Shown: piece after piece, positions 28,367 through 37,496 of the stretch | Position numbering within the stretch: position 1 is the first letter of the stretch | How the letters are laid out: each line of letters starts with the position of its first letter | Assembly: GCF_900607235.1 (NCBI RefSeq) | Contig: NZ_LR027856.1 | Coordinates: 1-64,000 of the forward strand | Length of the DNA: 64,000 nt | Direction of reading: 5' to 3' | Origin: Olivibacter jilunii | Lineage (GTDB): Bacteria; Bacteroidota; Bacteroidia; Sphingobacteriales; Sphingobacteriaceae | Notes under the pieces: generated by a model | Seen by the model: only the letters and a program-made list of their open reading frames with translations | Database searches by the model: none | Told to the model about the DNA's origin: nothing | Translations under genes and position numbers: made by a program

Positions 28367-29074
28367 ATGAATATTTTACATATTGAAACGGCAACATCGG
28401 TTTGCTCTGTAGCGCTAAGCACTGATGGGGTAGTGCGAGCCTCTATAGACCGGCATGAACCTAATATTCATGCTTCGAAATTAACGGTTTTTATTCACCA
28501 GGTTTTAAACCAAGCGAATTGTAAAATTAACGATTTGGATGCTGTGGCAATCAGTAAGGGCCCAGGATCTTATACGGGTTTGCGTATTGGCGTGTCCACG
28601 GCAAAGGGCATTTGTTTTGCCTTAGACATCCCGCTAATTGCTGTTGATACCTTGGAAGCGATGTTTAAAGGATTCAGCTCAACGGTTGCTAAAACGAGCG
28701 GACAATCGGATCTTTTCTTTTGTCCAATGATTGATGCACGAAGGATGGAAGTTTACTCAGCCATCTACAGTGGGCAAGGGAATCAAATCCGACCTGTTGA
28801 GGCTCGGATTATTGGCGCGGATTCTTTTGAGGAGTTCTCGGAGCGACAACAAAAGATTGTTCTTTTTGGTGATGGCGCTAACAAATTTTCATCGCTGTTT
28901 GAAGGAAACGAAACGGTCGTAGTGTCCGGTAATTTTCTGAACTCGGCAAAATATCTTGTTGATGAATCTTGTCGAAAGTGGCACTGTGAGGCATTCGAAG
29001 ATGTCGCGTATTTTGAACCTTTTTACTTAAAAGATTTTATTCCGACCACGCCAAAAAAGCACTTAAAGTCTTAG
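28367..29074 (+). CDS. tsaB: tRNA threonylcarbamoyladenosine biosynthesis protein TsaB
   Basis: Partner of TsaD in making the t6A37 modification of ANN-decoding tRNAs. The 235-residue ASKHA-fold protein has ILHIETATSVCSVALS at the N-terminus, LTVFIHQVLNQA, then AVAISKGPGSYTGLRIGVSTAKGICFA (diagnostic GPGSYTGLRIG near residue 67) and MIDARRMEVYSA. Length is normal. Its stop overlaps the stop of the convergent beta-propeller gene by four bases. Confidence 0.93.
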   Translation: MNILHIETATSVCSVALSTDGVVRASIDRHEPNIHASKLTVFIHQVLNQANCKINDLDAVAISKGPGSYTGLRIGVSTAKGICFALDIPLIAVDTLEAMFKGFSSTVAKTSGQSDLFFCPMIDARRMEVYSAIYSGQGNQIRPVEARIIGADSFEEFSERQQKIVLFGDGANKFSSLFEGNETVVVSGNFLNSAKYLVDESCRKWHCEAFEDVAYFEPFYLKDFIPTTPKKHLKS

Positions 29075-31725
29075 TCTAACTTATAAGCTGCTAATTTACG
29101 GCCATCCTTACTGATTAGCGCGTACCTATGTCCATCGTTCTTCAATCCGCCAAAATAGAACGGAGCATACCCTTCCAACGGAAAGCCCTTAGCGATTGAG
29201 CCATCGTCTTCAAATACGTACAAAAGCTTGGCATTAGTGGTTATACCAATGGTATGCGTTTTGTTGGCTGACGGAAAAAATAAGGGAGGTCCTGCAATTT
29301 CGGTATTGAAATTATGACTGAATAAGAGCGTACTGTCTTTACTTGAGTAGGCATAAAGCTGTCGATCATCAGCAAATATAAGCTCAGGAATGCTGTCGCC
29401 CTGTATGTTTTCAGTAGCAAAATGAAAGTTTTCCGTCCATTTTCCGAGGCTCGTTTTGGTTTGTCTTTTATCGAAGTAAAAACTTACTAGCATGCCGCTT
29501 GTATCGGTTGTAACAATTCGTGATTCAGATTGGTCGCTTGGGTTTGTTTCTACGCCAAAGTTATTCCGAAAAACATCGTTGCCGGTGCTTTCAAGTAACG
29601 AAACTAAATTGCCGTTATGATTGAATAAGTAGACCTGGCCACTGCTTGTCAGCGCTATTACATAATTGAAGTCTTCTAAAAGTGCCGTTTTCAAGTTAAA
29701 TAAAATATGACCCTTAACAGTTTTGTTCTTCCATTCGGGTAATTCTTTTCCATTACTGTCATAGCCAAGAATCCGTTGCTCGGCTGGAATGAATATTTTT
29801 TCATAATCCTTATTGACACGAAATAGGGTCATACCAGCCGTTGCGGGATGGTTTAGCACAATGGGGAAGCCAAACATAGGAGAGCCATTGGGAGCAAATC
29901 TATACAGTCGTTCCGCTGTGTTGAAAACCAAACTTTTATCAGGAAGCTGGGAAATAGGCCCAAGGATCGGTCCTGACAAAGCAGTTCTCCACAACTCTTT
30001 ACCTTCGGTTGAGAAGGCGTACAATCTATTGCTTTTATCCTGCGTAACAATAAAGTTCGTACTGTCGGTATAAGTCCAAACGCTGGGGGGATAGGCAATT
30101 TCACTGCTCAAATCGGCAACCCACTCCGCTTGTAAATTCGACTTATCAGCAGAAAGATATTTTGCGCTTAAATTGCTGTAGAAATTCCCATTGTATCCGC
30201 TCAGTTGAAAAGAAAATGCCTGAAAATCTTTAAAATTGAAATTTGCCGTATCGTTGTACACCTTCTCAAATGCCGGCTTTAAAAGTCGCTTGATATTCAG
30301 TTTTGCGTTTTCGTTATGAATAAAGAACGTGACATTAGATTTGTTTGCCTGCAGTCGGCTGAATTCTATAAAGGGAATGGTATTTATTAAGAGTTGCTTT
30401 TCTTCGTATTGTTTTCTGAGTTGCTGAAGCGTGCTAATGGTGTTCGCACAAATTAAATAATTATTGATTAAGGTGAAGTATGGCCGTTGAAAGGGAAGCA
30501 TCGGATCACCAAACGAATAATACAATAGATTGGAATTGTCGAACCTGCGTATATCTTCTGTAACGGCAGTGGTGAGTTTTTCCATATTTCTTTCGAAAAT
30601 AAGTGAGTCCTTCACTTTAATAATTCCTAAAGTTTCCCTTGTGGTTAACTCAATCGATGCGAATTCATTGCCCCACTGATTTAATAAGGCTGTATCGAGA
30701 TCGATTTTTTTAGACGACTTTATCAGTGCTAGTTGGTCATTGATTCGATTTAATTGATTGCGTTTTTTTAGCAGTTCAGTCAATTCTTGATGGAAGCCCT
30801 TATAGTTAGAAAGGGCAAAGGCGGCATAAGCTGCGGTGTTTGCCGGGAGCACTCGCTTCAGCTCGCCTTCTACAGCCGACTGCTTGGCGTAGATCGATAG
30901 GTAATTACCCTTCGCCATGGCATGGTCCATACTACTCAACCCGCTAAACATGAGGGCATCACTTTTGAAATTCATATTCAGCGATGACATGCCCTTCAGT
31001 CCTTCCAATAATTGTATGTTATTGCCCGGTTTTGTTCTTATTAAGTTATTAACGAACTTAAACACTTCGCTATGGTTCAAATGAAGGTTAAGTATGGAAT
31101 TGTCGTTCTTATGCCCATTTTTGGCTAATTCTTGAAGAAAATCGGCCGATAGATGTGTCGCTTTATCGTCTGTGGCCCGAGCAATTAAATCACGTTGATG
31201 GCTGAAAAACGCTACTCCTGATCTAAAGGCGACGTAAAAGGAATTGTCAAGCGCTCGTATTTTAATGCTATAGAGATAAGAAGATGTTGAATCGGCTGTA
31301 ATTGTTCCCACACCTTCCAGGTTTTTCTGCAACATTGAGGCGGCGTTTTCGGGCGTCAATTTTGTTTTAAAAGGAATCGTCAATAGCCAGTTGATGCGGT
31401 CCTTTGTGGGATGAAAAGAAAAATAGAGCGTTTGCTTCGTCGTAGGTTCCGAAAAGTCAGGACTCTTTAAAAACTGTTTATGTAGATAGCTAAGTTCATG
31501 TTGTGTTTCCTTGCCAAGGATTGCTTCAAAGATTTTAAAATCGTTGAAGATGTTATAGAAAGACTTATCGTTTTGGAAAGATACCAAAAAAGCGGCATCT
31601 GCCGGGATATAGGCCAAAGCGTTGTTTTGATTGCGACTATTACTTTGTAAACTTGTAAAATATAGTATGGCCGCTGCAATTACTGCAACGAATAATATGC
31701 TGGTAATTATTATTAGCTTTCTCAT
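29071..31725 (-). CDS. Membrane-anchored hypothetical protein with C-terminal beta-propeller
   Basis: An 884-residue protein. An uncleaved N-terminal anchor (LIIITSILFVAVIAAAILYF, residues 4-23) is followed by a ~530-residue extracytoplasmic part that starts NNALAYIPADAAFLVSF, in the style of DUF3352-like proteins. The last ~330 residues contain repeated WD/PQQ-like blades: DKSNRLYAFSTEGKELWRTA, SGQVYLFNHNGNLVSL, KLLYVFEDDGSIAKGFPLEG and DGRKLAAYKLD. A scaffold or binding role in the periplasm is inferred; no catalytic motif was seen. It is monocistronic and convergent with tsaB. Confidence 0.7.
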   Translation of the reverse strand: MRKLIIITSILFVAVIAAAILYFTSLQSNSRNQNNALAYIPADAAFLVSFQNDKSFYNIFNDFKIFEAILGKETQHELSYLHKQFLKSPDFSEPTTKQTLYFSFHPTKDRINWLLTIPFKTKLTPENAASMLQKNLEGVGTITADSTSSYLYSIKIRALDNSFYVAFRSGVAFFSHQRDLIARATDDKATHLSADFLQELAKNGHKNDNSILNLHLNHSEVFKFVNNLIRTKPGNNIQLLEGLKGMSSLNMNFKSDALMFSGLSSMDHAMAKGNYLSIYAKQSAVEGELKRVLPANTAAYAAFALSNYKGFHQELTELLKKRNQLNRINDQLALIKSSKKIDLDTALLNQWGNEFASIELTTRETLGIIKVKDSLIFERNMEKLTTAVTEDIRRFDNSNLLYYSFGDPMLPFQRPYFTLINNYLICANTISTLQQLRKQYEEKQLLINTIPFIEFSRLQANKSNVTFFIHNENAKLNIKRLLKPAFEKVYNDTANFNFKDFQAFSFQLSGYNGNFYSNLSAKYLSADKSNLQAEWVADLSSEIAYPPSVWTYTDSTNFIVTQDKSNRLYAFSTEGKELWRTALSGPILGPISQLPDKSLVFNTAERLYRFAPNGSPMFGFPIVLNHPATAGMTLFRVNKDYEKIFIPAEQRILGYDSNGKELPEWKNKTVKGHILFNLKTALLEDFNYVIALTSSGQVYLFNHNGNLVSLLESTGNDVFRNNFGVETNPSDQSESRIVTTDTSGMLVSFYFDKRQTKTSLGKWTENFHFATENIQGDSIPELIFADDRQLYAYSSKDSTLLFSHNFNTEIAGPPLFFPSANKTHTIGITTNAKLLYVFEDDGSIAKGFPLEGYAPFYFGGLKNDGHRYALISKDGRKLAAYKLD

Positions 31726-31814
31726 GGGATATAAGCAAAGTTAAAAAATTAACATCGCACCAAGCGAATATGTAATAGGTTTATTAAATTAGCGGATAAA
31801 ACTGAACTGACTAC

Positions 31815-32201
31815 ATGAACAAACGTATTATACTTACAGCTGCTTTTTTTGGGATGATAGCGGTTGTTTTGGGGGCATTTGGTGCACATGGTCTTTCGGG
31901 TCGAATAAGCGACCAGAGCCTGGATAATTGGCATACGGCCGTTAACTATCAATTTTACCATACGTTAGCCCTTCTCTTTTTAGCTACTTTTTCGCGCGCA
32001 AAGAACATATTGATCAATCTTTCCTATATTGCTTTTACAATCGGTATATTTTTCTTCTCGGGCTCATTGTATTTGTTATCTACACGTGAGCTAACAGGAA
32101 TCAGTGCCACACATATTTTGGGGCCTATAACACCCTTGGGAGGATTGGCCTTCATCTTAGGTTGGGCCAGTTTGTTTTTAGCTACCCTGAAAGGGAGGTA
32201 G
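31815..32201 (+). CDS. DUF423 family membrane protein
   Basis: A 128-residue integral membrane protein with four predicted helices. It starts with IILTAAFFGMIAVVLGAFGAHG and ends with GGLAFILGWASLFLATL. The conserved GAFGAHGL and the NYQFYHTLALLFLA segment identify the DUF423 (YgdD/YwdK-like) family. Function is unknown. priA begins 31 bases downstream, so the two may share a transcript. Confidence 0.9.
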   Translation: MNKRIILTAAFFGMIAVVLGAFGAHGLSGRISDQSLDNWHTAVNYQFYHTLALLFLATFSRAKNILINLSYIAFTIGIFFFSGSLYLLSTRELTGISATHILGPITPLGGLAFILGWASLFLATLKGR

Positions 32202-32232
32202 TTGGCTCCACATTTTTATAATCTTATTATTT

Positions 32233-34722
32233 ATGTTAGAACTTCAGGCGGAAGGACATCAACAGGAAAGAACTACAAAGTTTGTTGATGTTATACTGCC
32301 ATTAGCTATTTCGAAAACTTACACTTATCGTGTACCTTATGAACTGACGTCGTCGGTGGCTGTTGGGAAAAGGGTTATCGTACAATTTGGAAAAAGTAAG
32401 ATATACGCTGCAATTGTCTATGCTATATCATCAAAAGCACCCGAACGCTATGAGGCGAAATATATATTGGATGTTTTAGATGATTCACCGGTCGTTACTG
32501 CAGATCAGTTGAAGCTTTGGGATTGGGTGAGCGACTATTACATGTGTCATATAGGCGAGGTCATGCAGGCTGCCATGCCGGCCGTTTTCAAACTGGCCTC
32601 CGAGACGAAAGTAATGGCATCCGATCGATTGGCTTTGGTAGACAGAACTTCCCTCAATGATAAAGAATTTCTAATATTGGATGCTCTTGATTTGGCCGGC
32701 GAGCTGAAGGTGAGCGACATCATGAAGTTGTTAGGACAAAAAACGGTGTTCCCTATATTAAAAAGCCTGTTTAATAAAGATGCCATTGTCATATCTGAAG
32801 AGCTGCGGGAACGTTACAAGCCAAAGAAAAAGGCGTTCGTCGTTCTCAGCTCCTTTTTTGATCAGGGCGAGGAGCGGCATCTGCTTTTGGATAGTTTAGA
32901 GCGTGCCCCTAAACAGCAAGATGCCGTATTAGCTTATTTACAGTTGCGTAAAAGACAAGAACACATAGCAAAGAGTGAATTATTGGAAGCAAGCGGCTGT
33001 GGGCAGTCGGCCTTAAAGGCTTTGATAGATAAAGGCGTTTTTATCATTGAGGAGCGCGTTGTAAGCCGGTTATATGGTGAAGATGTTTTCGTGGAGTCCG
33101 GTTTTGATTTAAGTGCAGCGCAGCAAGAGGCGATTGAATCAATACAGCGTCAATTTTTAGAAAAAGACGTCGTGTTACTTCACGGTATTACCGCTTCCGG
33201 TAAGACCCAGCTATATATTCGCCTTATTGAAGCGGCGCTTACACAAGGAAACACGATCCTGTATCTTCTACCCGAAATCGCTTTAACTTCACAAATAGTA
33301 GAACGTCTCCGGATATACTTCGGACAGGAAGTGGGGGTCTATCATTCCCGTTTTAATGATAATGAGCGGGCAGAAGTATGGCAAAAAGTTTTAAAGGGCG
33401 AGATTAGAGTAATTTTAGGTGCTCGATCGGCCGTCTTTTTACCTTTTCAAAACCTGGGCTTGATCATTATAGACGAAGAACACGAAATTTCTTTTAAGCA
33501 ATTCGATCCCGCCCCTCGTTATCATGCCAGGGACACAGCGGTCTATCTTGGACATTTACATCATGCAAAAGTGCTGTTAGGGTCAGCTACACCTTCTATT
33601 GAGACCTATTACAATGCCAAGTCAAACAAATATGGATTAGTGACCTTGTCGCAACGATATGGTGAATCTAAGCTTCCGACGATCCGTATTGTGAGCTTAA
33701 AGGAAGAAGGTCGTGATAAGCGACTGCAGTCTTATTTCAGTGAAGTGTTATTAAATGAGATTAAGCAGGCAATAAATAATAAAGAGCAGGTAATTCTTTT
33801 CCAGAATAGAAGAGGGTATACCCCGATGCTGTTGTGCCGCACTTGTGGATACACTCCGAAATGTACAAACTGTGATGTTAGTTTAACTTTTCATAAGAGT
33901 ACAGGTAAATTACATTGTCATTACTGTGGATTTAAAGAAGAGCAGATCCAGGTATGTCCTGCTTGCGGATCCACGCACTTAGAGAATAAAGGTTTTGGCA
34001 CGGAGCGGATTGAAGAGGAACTGTCCATGTTGATTCCGGAAGCCAAAATCGGCCGTCTAGATTTGGATTCCACAAGGGGGAAGGATAGCTTCGAACGGAT
34101 AATTACCGACTTCGATGAGCAGCAGTTCAATGTGCTTGTTGGTACCCAAATGGTAGCAAAAGGATTGGACTTTGGTAAGGTTACCGTTATTGGAATTATC
34201 AATGCAGACGCCTTGATTAATTATCCCGACTTCAGAGCTTTTGAAAGAAGCTTTTCTTTGTTGTCGCAAGTAAGCGGTCGTGCCGGAAGGAGAAGTTCCG
34301 CAGGAAATGTTATTATACAGGCTTACGCAACCCAGCATCGCGTACTCGAGCAGGTCGTACATCATGATTATGAAGGGATGTTTATGACTGAGGTTCAAGA
34401 GCGGAAACATTATGCTTACCCACCTTTTTATCGATTGATTAAGATTGACGTAAAACACAAAGATCAAAACGAGGCGTATAATGCTGCCCAACGTTTGGGT
34501 ACCTTACTGAAGGAGGCCTTCGGTAATCGGGTTTTAGGTCCCGAAACGCCACTCATTTCGCGCATCAGAAATTATTTTATTAATACCCTGCTGATTAAAG
34601 TCGAACGTGATGGAACCAGTATACAAAAAGTAAAGACGGCTCTTCGCCAGCTACTCATCACTTTTGAAAGTAACAAGGCAAATAAAGGAGTTTTTGTGCA
34701 ACTGGATGTGGATCCTTATTAA
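32233..34722 (+). CDS. priA: Primosomal protein N' (PriA), replication restart helicase
   Basis: A 3'-5' helicase that reloads the replisome at stalled forks. The 829-residue protein has the PriA 3' DNA-binding domain (FVDVILPLAISKTYTYRVP) and a winged-helix part. The helicase core follows, with Walker A GITASGKTQLY (near residue 318) and DEEH box IIDEEHEISFKQ. The zinc-binding insert CRTCGYTPKCTNCDV, CHYCG and CPACGS has eight cysteines. Then come GTQMVAKGLDFG and RAGRRSSAGNVIIQ. Its last four bases overlap the stop of the convergent gene. Confidence 0.96.
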   Translation: MLELQAEGHQQERTTKFVDVILPLAISKTYTYRVPYELTSSVAVGKRVIVQFGKSKIYAAIVYAISSKAPERYEAKYILDVLDDSPVVTADQLKLWDWVSDYYMCHIGEVMQAAMPAVFKLASETKVMASDRLALVDRTSLNDKEFLILDALDLAGELKVSDIMKLLGQKTVFPILKSLFNKDAIVISEELRERYKPKKKAFVVLSSFFDQGEERHLLLDSLERAPKQQDAVLAYLQLRKRQEHIAKSELLEASGCGQSALKALIDKGVFIIEERVVSRLYGEDVFVESGFDLSAAQQEAIESIQRQFLEKDVVLLHGITASGKTQLYIRLIEAALTQGNTILYLLPEIALTSQIVERLRIYFGQEVGVYHSRFNDNERAEVWQKVLKGEIRVILGARSAVFLPFQNLGLIIIDEEHEISFKQFDPAPRYHARDTAVYLGHLHHAKVLLGSATPSIETYYNAKSNKYGLVTLSQRYGESKLPTIRIVSLKEEGRDKRLQSYFSEVLLNEIKQAINNKEQVILFQNRRGYTPMLLCRTCGYTPKCTNCDVSLTFHKSTGKLHCHYCGFKEEQIQVCPACGSTHLENKGFGTERIEEELSMLIPEAKIGRLDLDSTRGKDSFERIITDFDEQQFNVLVGTQMVAKGLDFGKVTVIGIINADALINYPDFRAFERSFSLLSQVSGRAGRRSSAGNVIIQAYATQHRVLEQVVHHDYEGMFMTEVQERKHYAYPPFYRLIKIDVKHKDQNEAYNAAQRLGTLLKEAFGNRVLGPETPLISRIRNYFINTLLIKVERDGTSIQKVKTALRQLLITFESNKANKGVFVQLDVDPY

Positions 34723-35450
34723 TATAGATTGCCAAAATTAAATTGTACACTCAGGATGCCAACAGGGCCGAAATAATACTCCCAACCTTTTTCAGTTGGT
34801 CTTTTTTCAGTCGTTTCATCGTGGGCAATTTCTATCTTTTGAAAACTGTAAGCAACGGTTAGGTTGCTCTCGGCGGCTATGGTCACTGTAGGGATAATAT
34901 TAAATTTTAGGCCGATAAAGGGAGATGCCAATATCGCATCTTTCCGATCGATAACAGCATCATTTGTAACGTTTATATCGCTGCCATTCATGTATGAGCC
35001 TTTGTATTTCTGGTATGTATAACCGAGATCCAGACCAAAGTAAGGCTGTAAACGCGTATAGGTTATATTTTTTTCAAACCCAATCTTGATGGTTGTGTTT
35101 TTTAAGTTTCCGTTGCCACTGCAATTGATGCAATTGCCATTGAGCGAAACATCTTTGTCGAAATACGAGCCGGCGATTCGGTAGCTTATTTGGTTGTCAT
35201 TAAACTTGAAAAATAAACCATTAAATGCCGATGAATAAAAATGTTCACGTGTAGTTTGGTCCAGTATTTTGGGGAATTGTTCGTAGGCGAAGGCTCGTAA
35301 TCCAACTGAATATAAAAACTCGGAAAAACGAGGTCCTTGCTTTTGGGGGATATGAATCGGTTTGTATGCTAGCGTATCAATACGTGTAATTTGCGCACAC
35401 AATGGAAAACTTATACTAAAGAATACTAAGGCCAAAAGTACTTTCCTCAT
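34719..35450 (-). CDS. Hypothetical outer-membrane beta-barrel protein
   Basis: A 243-residue exported protein. The signal peptide (MRKVLLALVFFSISFPLCAQ, residues 1-20) is followed by amphipathic beta-strands (YFGLDLGYTYQKYKGSY, ASPFIGLKFNIIPTVTIAAE) typical of OmpW/OmpA-like 8-strand barrels. The last strand, VGILSVQFNFGNLY, ends in an aromatic residue. The specific family and role are not recognisable. Its stop overlaps that of priA by four bases. Confidence 0.7.
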   Translation of the reverse strand: MRKVLLALVFFSISFPLCAQITRIDTLAYKPIHIPQKQGPRFSEFLYSVGLRAFAYEQFPKILDQTTREHFYSSAFNGLFFKFNDNQISYRIAGSYFDKDVSLNGNCINCSGNGNLKNTTIKIGFEKNITYTRLQPYFGLDLGYTYQKYKGSYMNGSDINVTNDAVIDRKDAILASPFIGLKFNIIPTVTIAAESNLTVAYSFQKIEIAHDETTEKRPTEKGWEYYFGPVGILSVQFNFGNLY

Positions 35451-35610
35451 GTTATTACATTTAACGATCCAAAGACGCTAGAAAGATATGAAGATTTTGT
35501 CGAATGCGCCAAAAAAGTAAAAAATAATACCCAAGTCCTGAATTAATTAGGAGTAGACCATCCAAACGAGCTTCTTTTAATGCCAAAACAAACGTATTTT
35601 TGGAAGAGTA

Positions 35611-36267
35611 ATGGCTTATAAATTTGTAGACAACTATCGGGAAAAAGGTGCCAGAAAGCAACTGGTTGAAACATTAAGAAAAAGAGGTATTGCTGATGAG
35701 GCAGTATTGAGCGCTGTTGGAAAGGTGCCACGCCACTTTTTTTTTGATGAGACCTTTTGGACACAAGCGTACAAAGACATCGCTTTTCCTATAGGCGACG
35801 GACAGACAATCTCTCAACCTTACACGGTAGCCTATCAAACGGAGCTGTTGCATATTAGGAGAGGGGATAAGGTGCTTGAAATTGGAACGGGTTCAGGTTA
35901 CCAAACATGTATTTTACTCGAACTTGGAGCCGAAGTTTTTACCATTGAACGGCAAACTAATCTTTATAATAGGACTATTAAAGTGCTTCCCTACATGGGA
36001 TACCAAGCCCACTTTTTTTTAGGAGATGGTTCAAAAGGATTGCCTCAATATGCTCCTTATCACAAAATTATTGTAACAGCAGGTGCACCTTTTGTGCCCG
36101 AAATCATGTTAAAACAATTAGCCATTGGAGGTATATTGGTTATCCCGGTAGGTGATGCAAAGACACAAAAAATGGTGACGGTTATTCGTACAGGTGAACA
36201 AGATTTTGAGAAGATCGAACTTGATACCTTTCGATTCGTTCCGCTTGTAGGCGATCAGGCCTGGTAG
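35611..36267 (+). CDS. pcm: Protein-L-isoaspartate(D-aspartate) O-methyltransferase
   Basis: Repairs isoaspartyl residues in aged proteins by S-adenosylmethionine-dependent methylation. The 218-residue protein has the PCMT signature IGDGQTISQPYTVAYQTELL, motif I VLEIGTGSGYQTCILLEL, and the KIIVTAGAPFVPEIMLKQLA and GGILVIPVG segments. Length is normal. It is monocistronic and is followed by a 7-bp hairpin (CATCCTG at 36274-36280 with CAGGATG at 36289-36295) that lacks a T-run. Confidence 0.94.
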   Translation: MAYKFVDNYREKGARKQLVETLRKRGIADEAVLSAVGKVPRHFFFDETFWTQAYKDIAFPIGDGQTISQPYTVAYQTELLHIRRGDKVLEIGTGSGYQTCILLELGAEVFTIERQTNLYNRTIKVLPYMGYQAHFFLGDGSKGLPQYAPYHKIIVTAGAPFVPEIMLKQLAIGGILVIPVGDAKTQKMVTVIRTGEQDFEKIELDTFRFVPLVGDQAW

Positions 36268-36315
36268 GTTTTACATCCTGTGCGCCGTCAGGATGCAAAG
36301 GCGTGGTTGCCGATG

Positions 36316-36765
36316 TTACAGCTTATAAGTTCGTGACAATTCCCTTTTTGTATCCCGTTCTTTGATACTTTCCCTTTTGTCGTAATCTTTTTTCCCTTGA
36401 GCAAGTGCAATTTCGACTTTCGCATACCCCCGCTCATTTACGAAAATCTTTAGCGGAATTATCGTGAAGCCCTTTTCTTCCCCTTTAATTTTTAATTTAG
36501 CTAACTCTTTTTTGGTCAACAGAAGTTTTCTGTCGCGCTTTGATTCATGATTATAAAAGGAGCCATGTGAATACTCAGCTATATGCATATTCCGAATATA
36601 CAAGCCATCATTTAAGAACGCGCAAAACGCATCCCCTATATTCGCCTTGGACTGCCGGATCGATTTTATCTCGGTTCCCAATAATTGAATACCGGCAATA
36701 TACTTTTCAAGGATATGGTATTCATAATAAGCCTTTTTATTCCTTATATTAATGTCGTTAGACAT
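36316..36765 (-). CDS. smpB: SsrA (tmRNA)-binding protein
   Basis: Delivers tmRNA to stalled ribosomes for trans-translation. The 149-residue protein has the family motifs NKKAYYEYHILEKYIAGIQL, GTEIKSIRQSKANIGDAFC, MHIAEYSHGS, RKLLLTKKEL and the C-terminal KGKKDYDKRE-like segment (QGKKDYDKRESIKERDTKRE). It starts 16 bases after the DtxR-type regulator gene, so the two are co-transcribed. The tmRNA gene itself was not seen here. Confidence 0.96.
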   Translation of the reverse strand: MSNDINIRNKKAYYEYHILEKYIAGIQLLGTEIKSIRQSKANIGDAFCAFLNDGLYIRNMHIAEYSHGSFYNHESKRDRKLLLTKKELAKLKIKGEEKGFTIIPLKIFVNERGYAKVEIALAQGKKDYDKRESIKERDTKRELSRTYKL

Positions 36766-36781
36766 AACTCTTTATCTTAAT

Positions 36782-37438
36782 CTATTTAATAAAAATGTTC
36801 TCGGCAACCTTTTGCGAAATGGTAGTCGTTTTCCCATCTATTTCAATCTCCATTGATCCATCAAAAGCGAAGCGCTTCTTGATCAGGATGGGGTCACCAA
36901 TAGCTATGCCAAGTTGAGAGACATATTGTAAAAATTCAGGACTGTTATCTTTCACTGCATTTACCTTTTTCTTGCTTCCCAACGTGGCTTCTGCCAGGGT
37001 CTTTCTTTTTTCTGTAACCAGCACCCCTTTAGCAGAGGGAATTGCATCACCATGAGGATCAAATTGTGGACAACCGAGATACTTGTCCAATCGCTCAATC
37101 AGTTTTTCAGATTTGATATGTTCAAGTTGTTCAGCAACTTCATGTACTTCGTCCCAACTAAACCCTAATTTATCAAATAAAAACGTTTCCCAAAGGCGAT
37201 GTTTTCGCACCACGGCAATTGCATGAGCGCGTCCTTGATCCGTTAAGGAGATTTTGCCATATTTTTGGTAATCTACTAAGCCCTTTTCCTTTAATTTCTT
37301 TAGCATATCTGTGGCGGTAGCAGGTCGCACGTGAAGCTGTGAGGCAATTTGATTCGTGCCAGCTTCTTGTTGGCCATTGCTGTCCTCTGCAATATGCAAC
37401 AATACTTTCAGATAATTCTCTTCAGTAATCGATAACAT
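36782..37438 (-). CDS. DtxR/MntR-family metal-dependent transcriptional regulator
   Basis: A 218-residue regulator with three parts. The first is a winged helix-turn-helix (TNQIASQLHVRPATATDMLK, residues ~27-46). The second is the dimerisation/metal domain (KHRLWETFLFDKLGFSWDEVHEVAEQLEHI, quoted in part, with His and Glu ligands) and CPQFDPHGDAIP. The third is an SH3-like FeoA domain at the C-terminus (IGDPILIKKRF). The family represses metal uptake genes when Mn2+ or Fe2+ is bound; which metal is unknown. It sits upstream of smpB. A perfect -7 element lies only 5 bases before the ATG, implying a leaderless mRNA. Confidence 0.92.
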   Translation of the reverse strand: MLSITEENYLKVLLHIAEDSNGQQEAGTNQIASQLHVRPATATDMLKKLKEKGLVDYQKYGKISLTDQGRAHAIAVVRKHRLWETFLFDKLGFSWDEVHEVAEQLEHIKSEKLIERLDKYLGCPQFDPHGDAIPSAKGVLVTEKRKTLAEATLGSKKKVNAVKDNSPEFLQYVSQLGIAIGDPILIKKRFAFDGSMEIEIDGKTTTISQKVAENIFIK

Positions 37439-37443
37439 AGGGG

Positions 37444-37451
37444 CAAAGGTA
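37444..37451 (-). promoter_or_regulatory. -7 promoter element of the DtxR-type gene (leaderless)
   Basis: TACCTTTG on the minus strand matches TANNTTTG and ends 5 bases before the ATG (37438). With the usual ~5-7 bases between -7 and start of transcription, the RNA would begin at or next to the start codon. Confidence 0.6.
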
Positions 37452-37484
37452 AAGAAAAAGTGGTCAACTATACCTACCTATTAT

Positions 37485-37492
37485 TACCTTTG
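37485..37492 (+). promoter_or_regulatory. -7 promoter element of panB (leaderless)
   Basis: TACCTTTG on the plus strand matches TANNTTTG and ends 4 bases before the panB ATG (37497). It mirrors the element of the divergent regulator gene; the whole divergent promoter region is only 58 bases. Confidence 0.6.
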
Positions 37493-37496
37493 CTAT

